DNA of 64,000 nt from Ovis canadensis (GCF_042477335.2 NC_091260.1:48751001-48815000); one strand, 5' to 3'. Positions 34,920 to 46,579 are shown, counted from the stretch's first letter. Translations and numbers: made by a program. Notes: generated from the letters alone by a model not told the origin.

Positions 34920-35045
34920 TTCAGTGCTTATGTATTTTCTCTCTTGTCATCCTTATCACCTTACAGCAATGGGACAGGCAGGACTGACCTCAAGTTCGCT
35001 CACCCTGCAAGTGGCAAAGCCACATTCACACCCACTAGCTTCTTC
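34920..35045 (+). repeat. Possible MIR SINE
   Basis: Weak MIR-like run (TTCAGTGCTTATGTATTTTC, TTACAGCAATGGGACAGGCA, GTGGCAAAGCCACATTCACA) in OSMR intron 4. Confidence 0.4.
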
Positions 35046-35927
35046 CCAGCTCCCAAGCCATGTGTCCCTCATAAGCTCTAAATCATCCTGAAAATCACTC
35101 ATCTTCCAGCTTCTCAGATGCCAGTCACCCAAGTATCTCCTTTCACTTCTGTCTTCTTCCTGTATATCCCACTCATCATCCTCCATGCCTGCATCCTCCC
35201 TCCTCTCACACGCTCCTCCACTCCCCAAGGAGCTGCCTCTGTCTATCACTAAGCTGTCATCACCCCCTGATCACCTCATGCCCTCCAGTTTGGCTTCTGG
35301 CCCACCAGAGCTCTAAAACTGCCGTCACTGAGGTCACCCAAGTGCAGTGGTCTGAGGGGTAGGATTTTAAGGTCCCCAGGTGATTCTATGTGCAATCAGT
35401 TGAGAGCCAGTGCTTTGGGGATTAGGAATAATCAGTCTCAAAAGAAATCAAAGAAGACAGGAGCAGATGAAAAGATACACCCTGTTCTGAGACTGGAAGA
35501 ATCAATATTGTCAAAATGACCACACTACCCAAGGCACTCTACAGATCCAATACCTATAAAATTACCAACGGCATCTTTCACAGAATTAGAACAAAAAAAT
35601 TTGTGTGGAAACACAAAAGACCCTGAGTAGCCAGAGCAGTCTTAAGACAGAAAAGAGGAACTGGAGGAAACAGGCTCCCTGCCTTCAGATTATACTACAA
35701 AACTATAGTAGTTAGCACAGTATGTCACTGGCACAAAAACAGAAACACAGATCAATGGAACAGGATCAAAAGCCCAGAAATAAACCCACTCACCTATGGT
35801 CAATTAATCTATGACAAAGGAGGCAAGAAAATACAATAGAGAAAAAACAGTCTCTTCAATAAGCAGTACTGAGAAAACTGGATAGCTACATGTAAAACAA
35901 CGAAATTAAAACATTCTCTAACACCAT

Positions 35928-38900
35928 TCATACTGTTTTCATACTGTTCATGGGGTTCTCAAGGCAAGAATACTGAAGTGGTTTGCCATTCCCTTCTACA
36001 GTGGATCACATTTTATTAGAACTCTCCACCATGACCCATCCATTGTGGATGGCCTTACATGGCCTGGCTCATAGTTTCATTGAGTTAGATAAGGCTGTGG
36101 TCCATGTGATCAGATTGGTTAGTTTTCTGTGACTGTGGTTTTCAATCTGTCTGTACTCTGATGGAGAAGGATAAGAGGCTTATGGAAGCTTCCTGATGGG
36201 AGAGACTGACCGAGGCGGAAACTTGTTCTGATGGGTGGGGCCATGCTCAGTAAATCTTTAATACAATTTTCTATTGAAGAGCAGGGCTGTGTTCTGTCCC
36301 TGTTACTTGACCTGAGGTCAGACTATGGTGGAGGTAGTGAAGATAATGGTGACCTCCTCCAAAAGGTCCCACGCAGGCACTGCTACAGAAGCCTGCAGCA
36401 GGCCACTTCTGACTCACGCCTCCGCCAGAGACTCCTGGACACTCACGGGCAAGTCTGGGTCAGTCTCTTGTGGGGTCACTGCGCCTTTCTCCTGGGTCCT
36501 AGTGCGTACAAGTTTCTGTCTGTGCCTGTTTCCCCAGTCCTCAGAACACTATGAAAAGACAACAAGAACACTGAAAGATGAACTCCCTGGGTCGGTAGGT
36601 GCCCAGGATGCTACTGGAGAAGAGTGGAGAACTAACTCCAGAAAGAATGAAGGGATGGAGCCAAAGCAAAAATGACACCCAGTTGTGGATGGGACTGGTG
36701 ATGGAAGTAGAGTCTGATGCTGTAAGGAGCAATATTGCATAGAACCTGGAATGTTAGGTCCAAGGATCAAGGCAACTTGGAAGTGGTCAAACAGGAGATG
36801 GCAAGAGTGAACACTGAGATTTTAGGAATCAGCAAACTAAAATGGACTGGAATTGGGTGAATTTAACTCAGATGACCATTATATCTACTACTGTGGGCAG
36901 GAATTCCTTAGAAGAAATGGAGTAGCCATCACAGTCAACAAAAGAGTCTAAAATGCAGTAGTTGGATGCAGTCTCAAAAATGACAGAATGATCTCTGTTC
37001 ATTTCCAACACAAACCATTCAATTTCACAGTAATCCAAGTCTATGCCCCGACCAAATGTGCTGAAGAAGCTGAAGTTGAACAGTTCTATGGAGACCTACA
37101 AGACCTTCTAGAATACCCCCCAAAAAAGATGTCCTTTTCATTACAGGGGCCTGGAATGCAAAAGTAAGAAGTCAACCGATACCTGGAGTAATGGGCAAAT
37201 TTGGCCTTGGAGTACAGAATGAAGCAGGGCAAAGGCTAACAGAGTTTTGCCAAGAGAACACACTGGTCATAGAAAACACCCTCCTCAAACAACACAAGAG
37301 AAGACTTTACACATGGACATCACCAGATGGTCATTACTGAGATCAGACTGATTATATTTTTTGCAGTCAAAGATGGAGAAGCTCTACACAGTCAGCAAAA
37401 ATAAGACTGGGAGCTGACTGTGGCTCAGATCATGAACTCCTTATTGCCAAATTCACACTTAAATTGAAGAAAGTAGGGAAAACTACTAGCCCATTCAGGT
37501 ATGACCTAAATCAAATCCCTTATGACTATACAGTGGAAATGACAAATAGATTCAAGGGGCTAGATCTGAAAACCAGAGGGCCTGAAGAACTATGGGTGGA
37601 GGTTTGGGATACCGTACAGGAAGCAGTGATCAAGACCATCCCCAAGAAAAAGAAATGCAAAAGGGAAAAATGGTTGTCTAAGGAGGACTTACAAATAGTT
37701 GAGAAAAGAAGAGAAGTGAAAGGCAAAGGAGAAAAGGAAAGATATACCCATTTGAATGCAGAGTTCCAAAGAATAGCAAGGAGAGATAAGAAAGACTTCC
37801 TAAGTGAACAATGCAAAGAAATAGAGGAAAATAACATAATGGGAAAGACTAGAGATCTCTTCAAGAAAATTAGCAACATCAATAGAAATTTTCATGCAAA
37901 GATGGGCACAATAAAGGACAGAAATGGTATGAACCTAAGAGAAGCAGAAGATATTAAGAAGAGGTGGCAAGAATATACCAAAGAACTAAACAAAAAAGAT
38001 TTTCATGACCCAGATAATCAAGATGGTGTGATCACTCACCTAGAGCCAGACATCCTGGAATGTGAAGTCCAGTGGGCCTTAGGAAGCATCACCATGAACA
38101 AAGCTAGTGGAGGTGATGGAATTCCAGTTGAGCTATTTCAAATCCTGGAAGATGATGCTGTGAAAGTGTTGCACTCAATATGTCAGCAAATTTGGAAAAC
38201 TCAGAAGTAGCCACAGGACTGGAAAAGGTCAGGTTTCATTCCAATCCCAAAGAAAGGCAATGCCAAAGAATGCTCAAACTACTGCACAAATGCACTCATC
38301 TCACACACTAGTAATGTAATGCTCAAAATTCTCCAAGCCAGGCTTCAACAGTATGTGAACCATGAATTTCCAGATGTTCAAGCTGGATTTAGAAAAGGCA
38401 GAGGAACCAGAGATCAAACTACCACCATTTGTTGGATCACTGAAACAGCAATTGTTCCAGAAAAACATCTGCTTTATTAACTACCCCAAAGCCTTAGACT
38501 GTGTGGATCACAATCAACTGTGGAAAATTCTGAAAGAGATGGGAATGCCAGACCACCCGACCTGCCTCTTGAGAAATCTGTACGCAGGTCAGGAAGCAAC
38601 AGTTAGAACTGGACATGGAACAACAGACTGGTTCCAAATCAGGAAAGGAACACATCAAGGCTGTATATTGTCACCCTGCTTATTTAACTTATATGCAGAG
38701 TACATCAGAAGAAATGCTGGGCTGGATATAGCAAAAGCTGGAATCAATATTGCTGGAGAAATATCACTAACCTCAGATATGCAGATGACACCACACTTAA
38801 GGCAGAAAGTGAAGAAGAACTAAAGAGCCTCTTGATGAAAGTGAAAGAGGAGAGTGAAAAAATTGGCTTAAAACTCAACATTCAGAAAACGAAGATCATG

Positions 38901-39546
38901 GCCTCTGGTCCCATCACTTCATGGGAAATAGATGGGGAAACAGTGGAAACAGTGTGAGACTTTATTTCTTGGGGTTCCTAAATCACTGCAGATGGTGACT
39001 ACAGGCATGAAATTAAAGATGCTCGCTCCTTGGAAGGAAAGTTATGACCAACCTAGACAGTGTATTAAAAAACAGAGACATTACTTTGCCAACAAGGGTC
39101 CATTGAGTTAAAGCTATGGTTTTTCCAGTAGTCATGTATGGATCTGAGAGTTGGACTATAAAGAAAGGTGAGCACCAAAGAATTGATGCTTTTGAACTGT
39201 GGTGTTGGAGAAGACTCTTGAGAGTCTTGGACAGCAAGGAGATCCAAGCAGTCTATCCTAAAGGAAATCAGTCCTGAATATTCATTGGAAGGACTGATCC
39301 TGAAGTTGAAACTCTAGTACTTTGGTCACCTGATGTGGAGAGCTGACTCATTTGAAAAGACCCTGATGCTGGGAAAGATTGAAGGCAGGAGGAGAAGGGG
39401 ACAACAGAGGATAAGATGGTTGGGTGGCATCACTGACTCAATGGACATCAGTTTGCGTAAACTCTGGGAGTTGGTGATGGACAGGGAGGCCTTGCATGCT
39501 GCAGTCCATGGGGTCACAAAGAGTTGGACATGACTGAGCGACTGAA
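35928..39546 (+). mobile_element. Near-full-length BovB LINE (RTE clade)
   Basis: About 3.6 kb inserted in L1 with a candidate duplication (CT)AACACCAT at 35918-35927 and 39547-39556. The 5' part has endonuclease-like fragments; 37464-38210 and 38362-38823 encode reverse-transcriptase segments (MNKASGGDGIPVELFQIL; GTHQGCILSPCLFNLY). The YADD catalytic motif region (about 38776) is out of frame with the preceding segment and stops are frequent, so the copy is inactive. It ends with the BovB GAGCGACTGAACTAA-type terminus. BovB is the RTE element known for horizontal transfer between squamates and ruminants. Confidence 0.93.
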
Positions 39547-40372
39547 CTAACACCATACACACACTAAAATTCCTAGAGGAAAACATTGGCAAGACACACT
39601 TTGACATAAATCACAGCAATATCTTTCTGGATCAGCCTCCTAGAGTAATGGAAGTAAAAATAAACAAATGGACTCAGTTAAACTTAAAAGCTTTTACACA
39701 GCAAAGAACACCATAAACAAAAGAAAAAGGCAACCTACAGAACAGGAAAAAATATTTGCAAATGATGAAACCAGCAAGAGATTAATTTCCAAAATATACA
39801 AATAGTTCATATGGCTCAATATGAAAAAACAAATAAGACAATCAAAAATGGACAGAAGACCTAAATAGACATTTCTCCAAAGAAGACAAACAGATGGCAA
39901 AAAAGCACAGGAAAAGATGCTCAACATCACCAATTATTAGAAAAAATGCAAATCAAAACTACAATGCAAAAGAAAAAAAACTACAATGAGGTATCACCTC
40001 ACACCAGTCAGAATGGCCATCATCAAAAAGTTACAAATAATAAATGCTGAGAGGGTGTGGAGAAATAGGAGCCCTCCAACACTGTGGTGTGGCCACTGTA
40101 GAGAACTATATGGAGATTCCTTAAAAAACTGAAAGTAGAGCTACTATATGATCCTGCAATCCCACTCCTGGGCATATACCTAGAGAAATCCACAATTTGA
40201 AAAGATCCCTGTAGGCCTATTTACAAATACCAAGGCATGGAACCAACCTAAATATCCATCAACAGAGAGACGGATAAAGAAAATATGGTGTGTGTATACA
40301 TATATATAATTTTACTCAGCCATAAAAAAGAATGAAGTAATGCCATCTGCACAACATGGATGGACCTAGAGA

Positions 40373-40505
40373 GTATCACTGGAGAAGGAAATGGCAACCC
40401 ACTCCAGTATCCTCGCCTGGAGAATTCCATGGACAGGGGAGCCTGGTGGGCTGCTGTTCATGAGGTCGGACATGACTGAAGCGACTTAGCAGCAGCAGCC
40501 GCAGA
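40373..40505 (+). repeat. BOV-A-type SINE inside L1
   Basis: Sense headless unit (CACTGGAGAAGGAAATGGCAA ... GAGGTCGGACATGACTGAAG, AGCAGCAGCAGC tail) with AGAGAGTATCAC repeated on both sides (about 40369-40380 and 40504-40515) as target-site duplication. Confidence 0.9.
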
Positions 40506-40744
40506 GAGTATCACACTAAGTGCAGAAGGCCAGACAAAGACAAATAACATATGATATCACATATATGTGACTCTAAAAGAAAAAATAATGACACAAATGA
40601 ACGTATTTCCAAAACAGAGACTCACAGACACAGCAAACAAAACGAAACAACAACACATGGATACCAAAGGAGAGAGGTGAGTACAGGGAGTGGATAAATT
40701 AGGAGTTTCAAGTTAACATATAAATATTACTGTGTATAAAACAG

Positions 40745-41649
40745 CCCTGGTCTAAAGTGGCGGACGAGGCCACCCGGCGAGTCGTGTCTGAGATCCCGGT
40801 GCTGAAGACCAACGCCGGACCTCGAGATCAGGAGTTGTGGGTGCAGAGACTCAAGGAGGAATATCAGTCTCTTATACGGTATGTGGAGAACAACAAGAAT
40901 GCGGACAATGACTGGTTCCGACTGGAGTCCAACAAGGAAGGGACTCGGTGGTTTGGAAAATGCTGGTACATCCATGACCTCCTCAAATATGAGTTTGACA
41001 TCGAGTTTGCCATTCCTATCACATATCCCACTACTGCTCCAGAAATTGCAGTACCTGAACTAGATGGAAAAACAGCAAAGATGTACAGGGGTGGCAAAAT
41101 ATGTCTGACGGATCACTTTAAGCCTTTGTGGGCCAGGAATGGGCCTAAGTTTGGACTAGCTCATCTCATGGCTCTGGGGCTGGGTCCATGGCTGGCAGTG
41201 GAAATCCCCAATCTGATTCAGAAGGGAGTGATTCAGCATAAAGAGAAATGCAGCCAATGAAGGATCAAGCCACTGAGGCAGGACAGAGGGACCTTTGATA
41301 GGCTACGGTTCCTGTTTTCCTGTGCATCATTCTTCTTATTCATCTAACTGCTTCCCCTGACACCCCTTCACCCATGATTGTTACTAAGTAGCTGCAGCAG
41401 ACACTGCTGGAAAAAACAGCATTGCTACTGGATTTCTTAAGTTGGGCTACAGAGGAAGAGGAAAGACTAGAGCCTTGAAAAACCAGGAAGCAATTTATAT
41501 CCCTTCCCTAGGTGGAGCACTGGGAGGTCTAGAGGGATAGAGGGTGACCAAAAGTGGATACATAGTCTTTCTGGTTTCTGGAGATAACTCATCAATAAAA
41601 GCTGCTTTCTCTGGTGAAAAAACAAACAAACTAACAAACAAAACCCAAC
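40745..41649 (+). pseudogene. UFC1P: Processed UFC1 retrocopy, ORF open but start ATG lost
   Basis: Intronless copy of the mRNA for UFC1, the E2 enzyme that conjugates UFM1 (with UBA5 and UFL1). The coding region 40757-41260 is open for 167 codons, the full UFC1 length, and keeps the TAK motif (106-108), catalytic Cys116 in [10 protein letters not shown], and the C-terminal [10 protein letters not shown]. Differences from my recollection of human UFC1 are few: Gln25, Ala85, Gly for Val in ARNGPKFG, Asn in EIPNLIQ and Ser in KCSQ. The first codon is GTG; no in-frame ATG lies upstream before a stop at 40721, and the next is Met109. AATAAA at 41594 and an A-rich tail from 41617 show an mRNA origin. 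A 19-bp duplication (ATTACTGTGTATAAAACAG at 40726-40744 and 41650-41668) marks L1-type insertion. The symbol is descriptive. Confidence 0.95.
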
Positions 41650-41984
41650 ATTACTGTGTATAAAACAGATAATCAACAAAGACCTAGTATACACAGGGAG
41701 CAGCCTTTAAGGGAAAAGAATCTGATAAAGATACATATAAATGTATAACTGAATCACTGTGCTATTTACCTGAAATTTACATGATATTATAAATCAAGTA
41801 TAATTTAATAAAAATTTTACAGGCATAATCAGCTTTTCTATCAATTTTGGGGTCAGTGTGGAGGTTACAATTTTGAGAAACCTCGTCTATTGTACCAAAG
41901 TTGCTGATAATCTTGTTCTTTCTTTTTCTGTTACTATCTTTTTAATCTCTCTCTTTTTTTCTTTTTCCCTACGTGTGCCTCTCA

Positions 41985-42200
41985 GCAATAGGATGTGATG
42001 GTTAAGAGCATGGCCTATGGAGCTAGATTTTCCAGGTTAGAATTCTGCCTCCACCACTTAGTGGCCTGATGACCTTAATTTTTTTTTTTTTTTAAAGCTA
42101 TTTGGGCCTCCACTTCCTCATCTGTGAAAAAGGGATGAGAATTACATGTATTTCCTAGGGGAGATGTGACAACTAAATACATATAGTGTTGAAAGCAGCA
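41985..42200 (+). repeat. MIR SINE
   Basis: Good MIR match: GTGATGGTTAAGAGCATGGC, CTGCCTCCACCACTTAGTGG, and TTCCTCATCTGTGAAAAAGG, with a poly-T insertion near 42079-42094. Confidence 0.8.
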
Positions 42201-42552
42201 ACTAGGAAGCAGATTTTATTCTATTAGTATTAAACTAATCATTGGGTCTCTTGTAGGTTAAAGTGTTATCGGTCTGAGTCAAACTTGCATAAATACTTAG
42301 CTAAGGAATGGTTCTCTTGGTAGGAATTTCAGATAACCTATCAAGGTATATAGTTGAGAGCATCAGATGCCATTGCTTTACAGCTAACCTATAGCTTAGT
42401 TGAAGCATACGAAATTGTGAAGAATGCTAAATTTTAATTGCAACAAAATAACCAAAATTAAGAGATATTTAAAACACAATTACCCACGAATTCATTACTC
42501 AAATGAAGAATTACTTCCAGTTTTCCATATTTCCCTCCCTTGTCTCTACATT

Positions 42553-42775
42553 AGGGGTTGGCAAGCTATGGCCCGTGGGCCAATTCCAGCCACCATCTGC
42601 TTTTTGTAATAAAGTTTTATTGGAACACAACCATTCATTTACACACTGCCTATGACAGCTCCCATGCTACAAGGGTGGAGTTGAATAGCCCCGACAGAGA
42701 ACATAGGGTTGTAAAACCTAAAATATTTCCTATCTTGTCCTTGATGGAAAAAGCTTCCCAAAGTCTGCTCTAGTC
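42553..42775. repeat. Non-autonomous hAT (Charlie-type) element
   Basis: TAGGGGTTGGCAAGCTATGG at the left and its imperfect inverse (AAGTCTGCTCTA) at the right, with AATAAAGTTTTATTGGAACACA inside. This pattern is shared by mammalian Charlie-derived MITEs; I am not certain of the exact subfamily. Confidence 0.6.
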
Positions 42776-42931
42776 ATATACACATTTTGTGTTGTTCTAA
42801 TAAAATACATGTACAATTTATATTTTGCTTTGTTCACTTAGCATTCTATAATGTACATACTTCACACGTATGGAAAATGAATCCTACATTGTCTGAATGT
42901 GCATAATTATTTCAATGAATAAATTCAGAGG

Positions 42932-43155
42932 GAAAATCCTCAGACATCTGTCTGTCTCCCAGGAGCAAGTTTCACATCCATGCTTTTTGGGTCCAATGTG
43001 TAGGTGCTCAGTCACGTCCGACTCTTTGTGGACCCCATGGACTGTAGCCTGCCAGGTTCCTCTGTCCATGGAATTTTCCAGGCAAGAATATTAAAATCCT
43101 GAGACCTCTATCTCCCAGTGGCAATCTCACATTCATGATTTTTAGATCCAGTAGG
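42932..43155. repeat. SINE flanked by ~65-bp imperfect direct repeats
   Basis: AAAATCCTCAGACATCT...CTCCCAGGAGCAAGTTTCACA...TTTTTGGGTCCA (42932-42998) recurs as AAAATCCTGAGACCTCT...CTCCCAGTGGCAATCTCACA...TTTTTAGATCCA (43092-43155), on either side of a truncated reverse SINE at 43001-43091. Confidence 0.8.
43001..43091 (-). repeat. Truncated Bov-tA-type SINE
   Basis: Reverse SINE with tail end GGTGCTCAGTCACGTCCGAC and body to TTCCAGGCAAGAATA; the tRNA-like head is absent. Confidence 0.85.
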
Positions 43156-43282
43156 AGCCAAATATAAATAATGCTGGTGTCTACCTGGAGTTCCTCAATA
43201 AGGACTTCTACCATTTGACTACTGATCCCCAAGAAATATTAGATAGGAAACCCCCTCACTCTTTTATAGCCTCACTTCTTAC

Positions 43283-43454
43283 CATCTGCTTTCTCCCATG
43301 AACTCCAGTTACTCCAGAACCTGGGTGCAGGAATCCTGGCATCATCCACCATAGTCCTCATTCTTACAAAGTGTATGGCACATTCCAAAGGGAGCTCAGA
43401 TTCCCAGCTCCAGTGCAGGACTTGGTTCCGCTTCACAGTGGTGCTGTAGTTCCC
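43283..43454 (-). CDS. OSMR: OSMR exon 4, first domain with WSNWS
   Basis: 172-bp exon coding residues 83-139: [40 protein letters not shown], then [17 protein letters not shown]. The intact WSNWS box ends the first FNIII-like domain, as in human OSMR. Acceptor ATTTCTAG, donor GTAAGAA; phase 0 start matches exon 3 (…VIWM). This WSXWS box is canonical, in contrast to the one in exon 9. Confidence 0.96.
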
Positions 43455-44139
43455 CTAGAAATAAAGAGAAAAACTTGGAAGCGTATAGCCATGCAGTCCT
43501 GAAAAATGGCTTGGCTGGACTTATCCTAAAGCACACACCTAAGAGTCTACTAAAACTCCAGGATATGGACAAGCTCAGTCTGTTTCCAGTCAGCCAGCTC
43601 CTGTGCTCTGATGGTACAGCAAGGAACAGTAAGGAATAGCCTCCTGCCTATTGAAAACTTGGCTCCCAATCTCTTTGGGCCTCTAGTTCTGGGGGGGTCA
43701 CATGAACTAACTGAGAGAGAGAGAATAGACACTACTTGAGTCTTAGGGGAAAAGATCAGAGAAAGAAGGTGTACGCACAGTTCTGGTCATGAGAGCATGC
43801 TGAGAAAATTCTTGCAAACCAGAGAATTAATTGAAGCACCTTTTTAAAAATAAGCAAGATTGGTAAGAATTTTCTAATATTCATCAGATCAAACCTCAGC
43901 AGAGCTGGCAGTCCTTCATGGTTCCCAGGACTTCCACTGTCGCCCAGAAGTTAATAGATCACTTGCCATGATCCCCTTTGTCTTGTCTTTTCAGATGTGG
44001 GGGCCACATGGACCATGCAGCCTTCCTTGAGCTCCAACCTGCACAATCTTTAGTACCCAGAGATGTCAACCACATCGGCAGAACTTACACTGTGCTCTTG
44101 GGAAGCGTGTCCAGGTTGAAATGTAATTTGCTTTTCCTG

Positions 44140-44500
44140 CATAGATTTTAGTCTTCATCTTTCTAAAACACTGGTGTTTTCATTCTTAATTCAATAAACT
44201 TCAATGGCTCCTTTTACACTTTACCCTGCCATCCAAGGCCATTTGCTGTCTGACTCCAACCTGCTTCTCCCTTGCAGGACTCTTCTCTCAAGAACCAGTG
44301 GTTTGCCCCCACGCTGCTGGACCAGCTTTGTGCCTTTATATCTCAGTGCTTCCTCATGTCGTGTCCCCACCCCCATCCCCCCGCTCTGAACTGGGAATTG
44401 GTCTCAACCTTCAAGCCCGTTATACCCATCTCCATGAAGCTTTTCTTACTTGTCCCTCTGGTTTCTTCCCACCCCCACCTCTCCCCAAGCTCCCCTGCAT
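44140..44500 (+). repeat. LINE L2-like fragment
   Basis: Diverged L2-type 3' sequence (AATGGCTCCTTTTACACTTTACC, ATCCAAGGCCATTTGCTGTC, CTCCATGAAGCTTTTCTTAC) cut by the BovB fragment that follows. Confidence 0.5.
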
Positions 44501-44504
44501 GTGA

Positions 44505-44992
44505 TGGTTGTGTTCAGTCGCTAAGTCAAGTCCAATTCTTTGTGGCCCCATGGACTGCAGCAAGCCAGGCTTCCCTTTCCTTCACTATCTCCTGGAGTTT
44601 GCTCAAATTCATGTCCATTGTGTCGGTAAGGCCATCCAACCATCTCATCCTCTGTTGCCCGCTTCTCTTCCTGCCTTCAGTCTTTCTCAGCATCAGGGTC
44701 TCTTCCAATAAGTCGGCTCTTCGCATCAGGTGGCCGAAGTATTGGAGTTTCAGCTTCAGCATCAGTCCTTCCACTGATTATTCAGGGTTGATCTCCTTTA
44801 GGATTGACAGGTTTGATCTCTTTGAGAGTCCAAAGGACTCTCAAAAGAGTCTTCTCCAGCACCACAATTCAAAAGCATCAATTCTTTGGCACTCAGCCTT
44901 CTCTATGGTCCAACTCTCACATCCATACATGACTACTGGAAAAATCATAGCTTTGACTATACGGACCTTTGTTGGTAAAGTGATGTCTCACC
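44505..44992 (-). repeat. 5'-truncated BovB LINE
   Basis: Reverse BovB end, GTGTTCAGTCGCTAAGTCAAG through AAAATCATAGCTTTGACTAT to GTTGGTAAAGTGATG. The 246-codon frame over 44272-45012 is L2 plus BovB antisense. Confidence 0.9.
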
Positions 44993-45002
44993 TTCTTTAT
45001 TT

Positions 45003-45240
45003 CTTTTTTTAAACTTTTTATGTTGTATTCGAGTACAGTCAATTAACAATATTGTGGTAGTTTCCGCTGAATAGTGAAGGGACTCAGGTATACATATGCA
45101 TGTATCCATTCTCCCCCAAACCCTCCCTCCCATACTTCCTTATCTCTTGTAACAGTTTTTAAAGTCTATTTGTCTCACATGATTATTGCTACTCCCACTT
45201 TCTTTTGATTCTTATTTGCATGGAATATCTTTTTTCCATC
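45003..45240 (-). repeat. L1 3' UTR fragment
   Basis: Reverse L1 tail: TTTTTATGTTGTATTCGAGTAC, CAATTAACAATATTGTGGTAG, CCATTCTCCCCCAAACCCTCC. Confidence 0.7.
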
Positions 45241-45789
45241 CCCTGACTTTCAATCTATATGTATCCTTAGGTAAGGCCTAATCTCAACTACTGTCGGTAG
45301 TTGGTGGCATTTCATCAGCGGTCAAGCCCCTGACGTGAATATGGTACCGTAGAAGCAGGGACTGGGCTTTATTCTTCTTCTTGGACCACAGCTCCACGCA
45401 CCGATGTGCCTCACTGGGATGCCTGCTTTCTGCCCCCACAGCTGTAAGACAAGGACAACACATACTTTGCCCTTCCTGGGGAAAACTGAGTTTGCATCCA
45501 TTTTTTAAGGGCCAATGGCAAGTCCTCCAGTGAAGAGGAGGGGGCAATACATACTGTCACATGCCACCTGGAGCTGCCAAACTTGGAGGCCTTCCCCCCA
45601 CTATGCCTTCCCCTCCCCCAGCTGTCAGCCTTATATCGTGCCCTTGGTAGAACCAAACACTATTCTGGAAGGAGAACTGCTTAGCCCACCTGAAGGGCAT
45701 CTAATCATGCATGTCCTTTCCCACTCTAAGCAGAACTCCCATTTGTAAAGTGCTTCCATTGTTTCAGTTTATGATATTCCTATCCCTAT

Positions 45790-46157
45790 AAAGGGCTTCC
45801 CCAATATCTCAGGGGGTAAAGAATCCACCTGCATTGCAGGAGACCCCAGTTCAATTCCTGGGTCAAGAAGATCCCCTGGTTCAATTTCTGGGTCAAGAAG
45901 ACCCCCTGGAGCAGGGATAGGCTATCCACTCCAGTATTTTTGGGCTTCCCTGGTAGCTCAGATGGTAGAGAATCTGCCTGCAATGTGGAAGACCTGGGTT
46001 CGATTCCTGGGTTAGGAAGATCCCCTGGAGGAGGGCATGGCAACTCACTCTAGTATTCTTGCCTGGAGAATCCCCGTGGACAGAGGAGCCTGGCAGGCTA
46101 CATCCCTGGGGTCACAAAGAGTCCGACATGACTGAGCGACCGAGCACAGCACAGCAC
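45790..46157 (+). repeat. Composite Bov-tA/BOV-A2 SINE with internal duplication
   Basis: Two consecutive tRNA-headed units (heads at about 45796 and 45945). The first contains a tandem duplication of the GTTCAATT(C/T)CTGGGTCAAGA block (45848-45912). ATCCCTATAAA occurs on both sides (about 45781 and 46158), so the dimer inserted as one unit. Confidence 0.85.
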
Positions 46158-46286
46158 ATCCCTATAAAACATTGCTTTTAACAAGTTTTGTGGTCCTGAC
46201 CCATGCAACTTTTACTATTTAATGTGCACAATCTCGGGTACATTTTCTCCATTATTTAAAAACTAGTACAAAAAATTGGTCAATCA

Positions 46287-46346
46287 GTGACCTTGCTATA
46301 ATACGAACATTATAGCAGTCATGGTGACCTTGCTATAATGTGAACA
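46287..46346. repeat. Two-copy 23-bp near-tandem repeat
   Basis: GTGACCTTGCTATAAT.CGAACAT at 46287-46310 is repeated at 46324-46346 with two substitutions, separated by 13 bp. Confidence 0.85.
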
Positions 46347-46579
46347 TGCCACAGGCTGGATTTCGCCTCCTATATCCCTCAGGAATTCAGCCACTCTCTC
46401 CTCTCATTGTTATCACCTACTCCAGGCCCCTCTCCTCTGGACCAACCCCACTGCTCAATTCAAACTGGTCACACTTCACCTCTTCCAATCCTCCCAACTT
46501 CTCCCCACTGTGGAACCAGAGTGGTTTTAATCAGATCTCATCACCCCTTCTCACTGTTCCCAGGATAAAAAAACAACAC

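Larger units (their letters stand above)
35440..41830 (+). repeat. L1 LINE containing three nested insertions
   Basis: One L1 ORF2-3' fragment on +, in collinear pieces: 35440-35927 (GAATCAATATTGTCAAAATGACC..., ACCCACTCACCTATGGTCAA), 39547-40372 (CAAATGGACTCAGTTAAACTT..., ATGAGGTATCACCTCACACC), 40506-40744 and 41669-41830 (L1 3' UTR to TTAATAAAAATTTTAC). It is interrupted by BovB, a SINE and the UFC1 retrocopy. It lies in OSMR intron 4, antisense to OSMR. Confidence 0.9.

Noticed and set aside
37464..38210. 248-codon open frame as a host gene
   Set aside because: It is the reverse-transcriptase region of the inactive BovB at 35928-39546.
40757..41260. Calling the UFC1 copy a functional protein-coding gene
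   Set aside because: The initiator is GTG, there is no upstream in-frame ATG, and it is an intronless copy with a target-site duplication and A-tail.
44272..45012. 246-codon open frame on +
   Set aside because: It runs from an L2-like repeat into an antisense BovB end; chance readthrough, not a gene.
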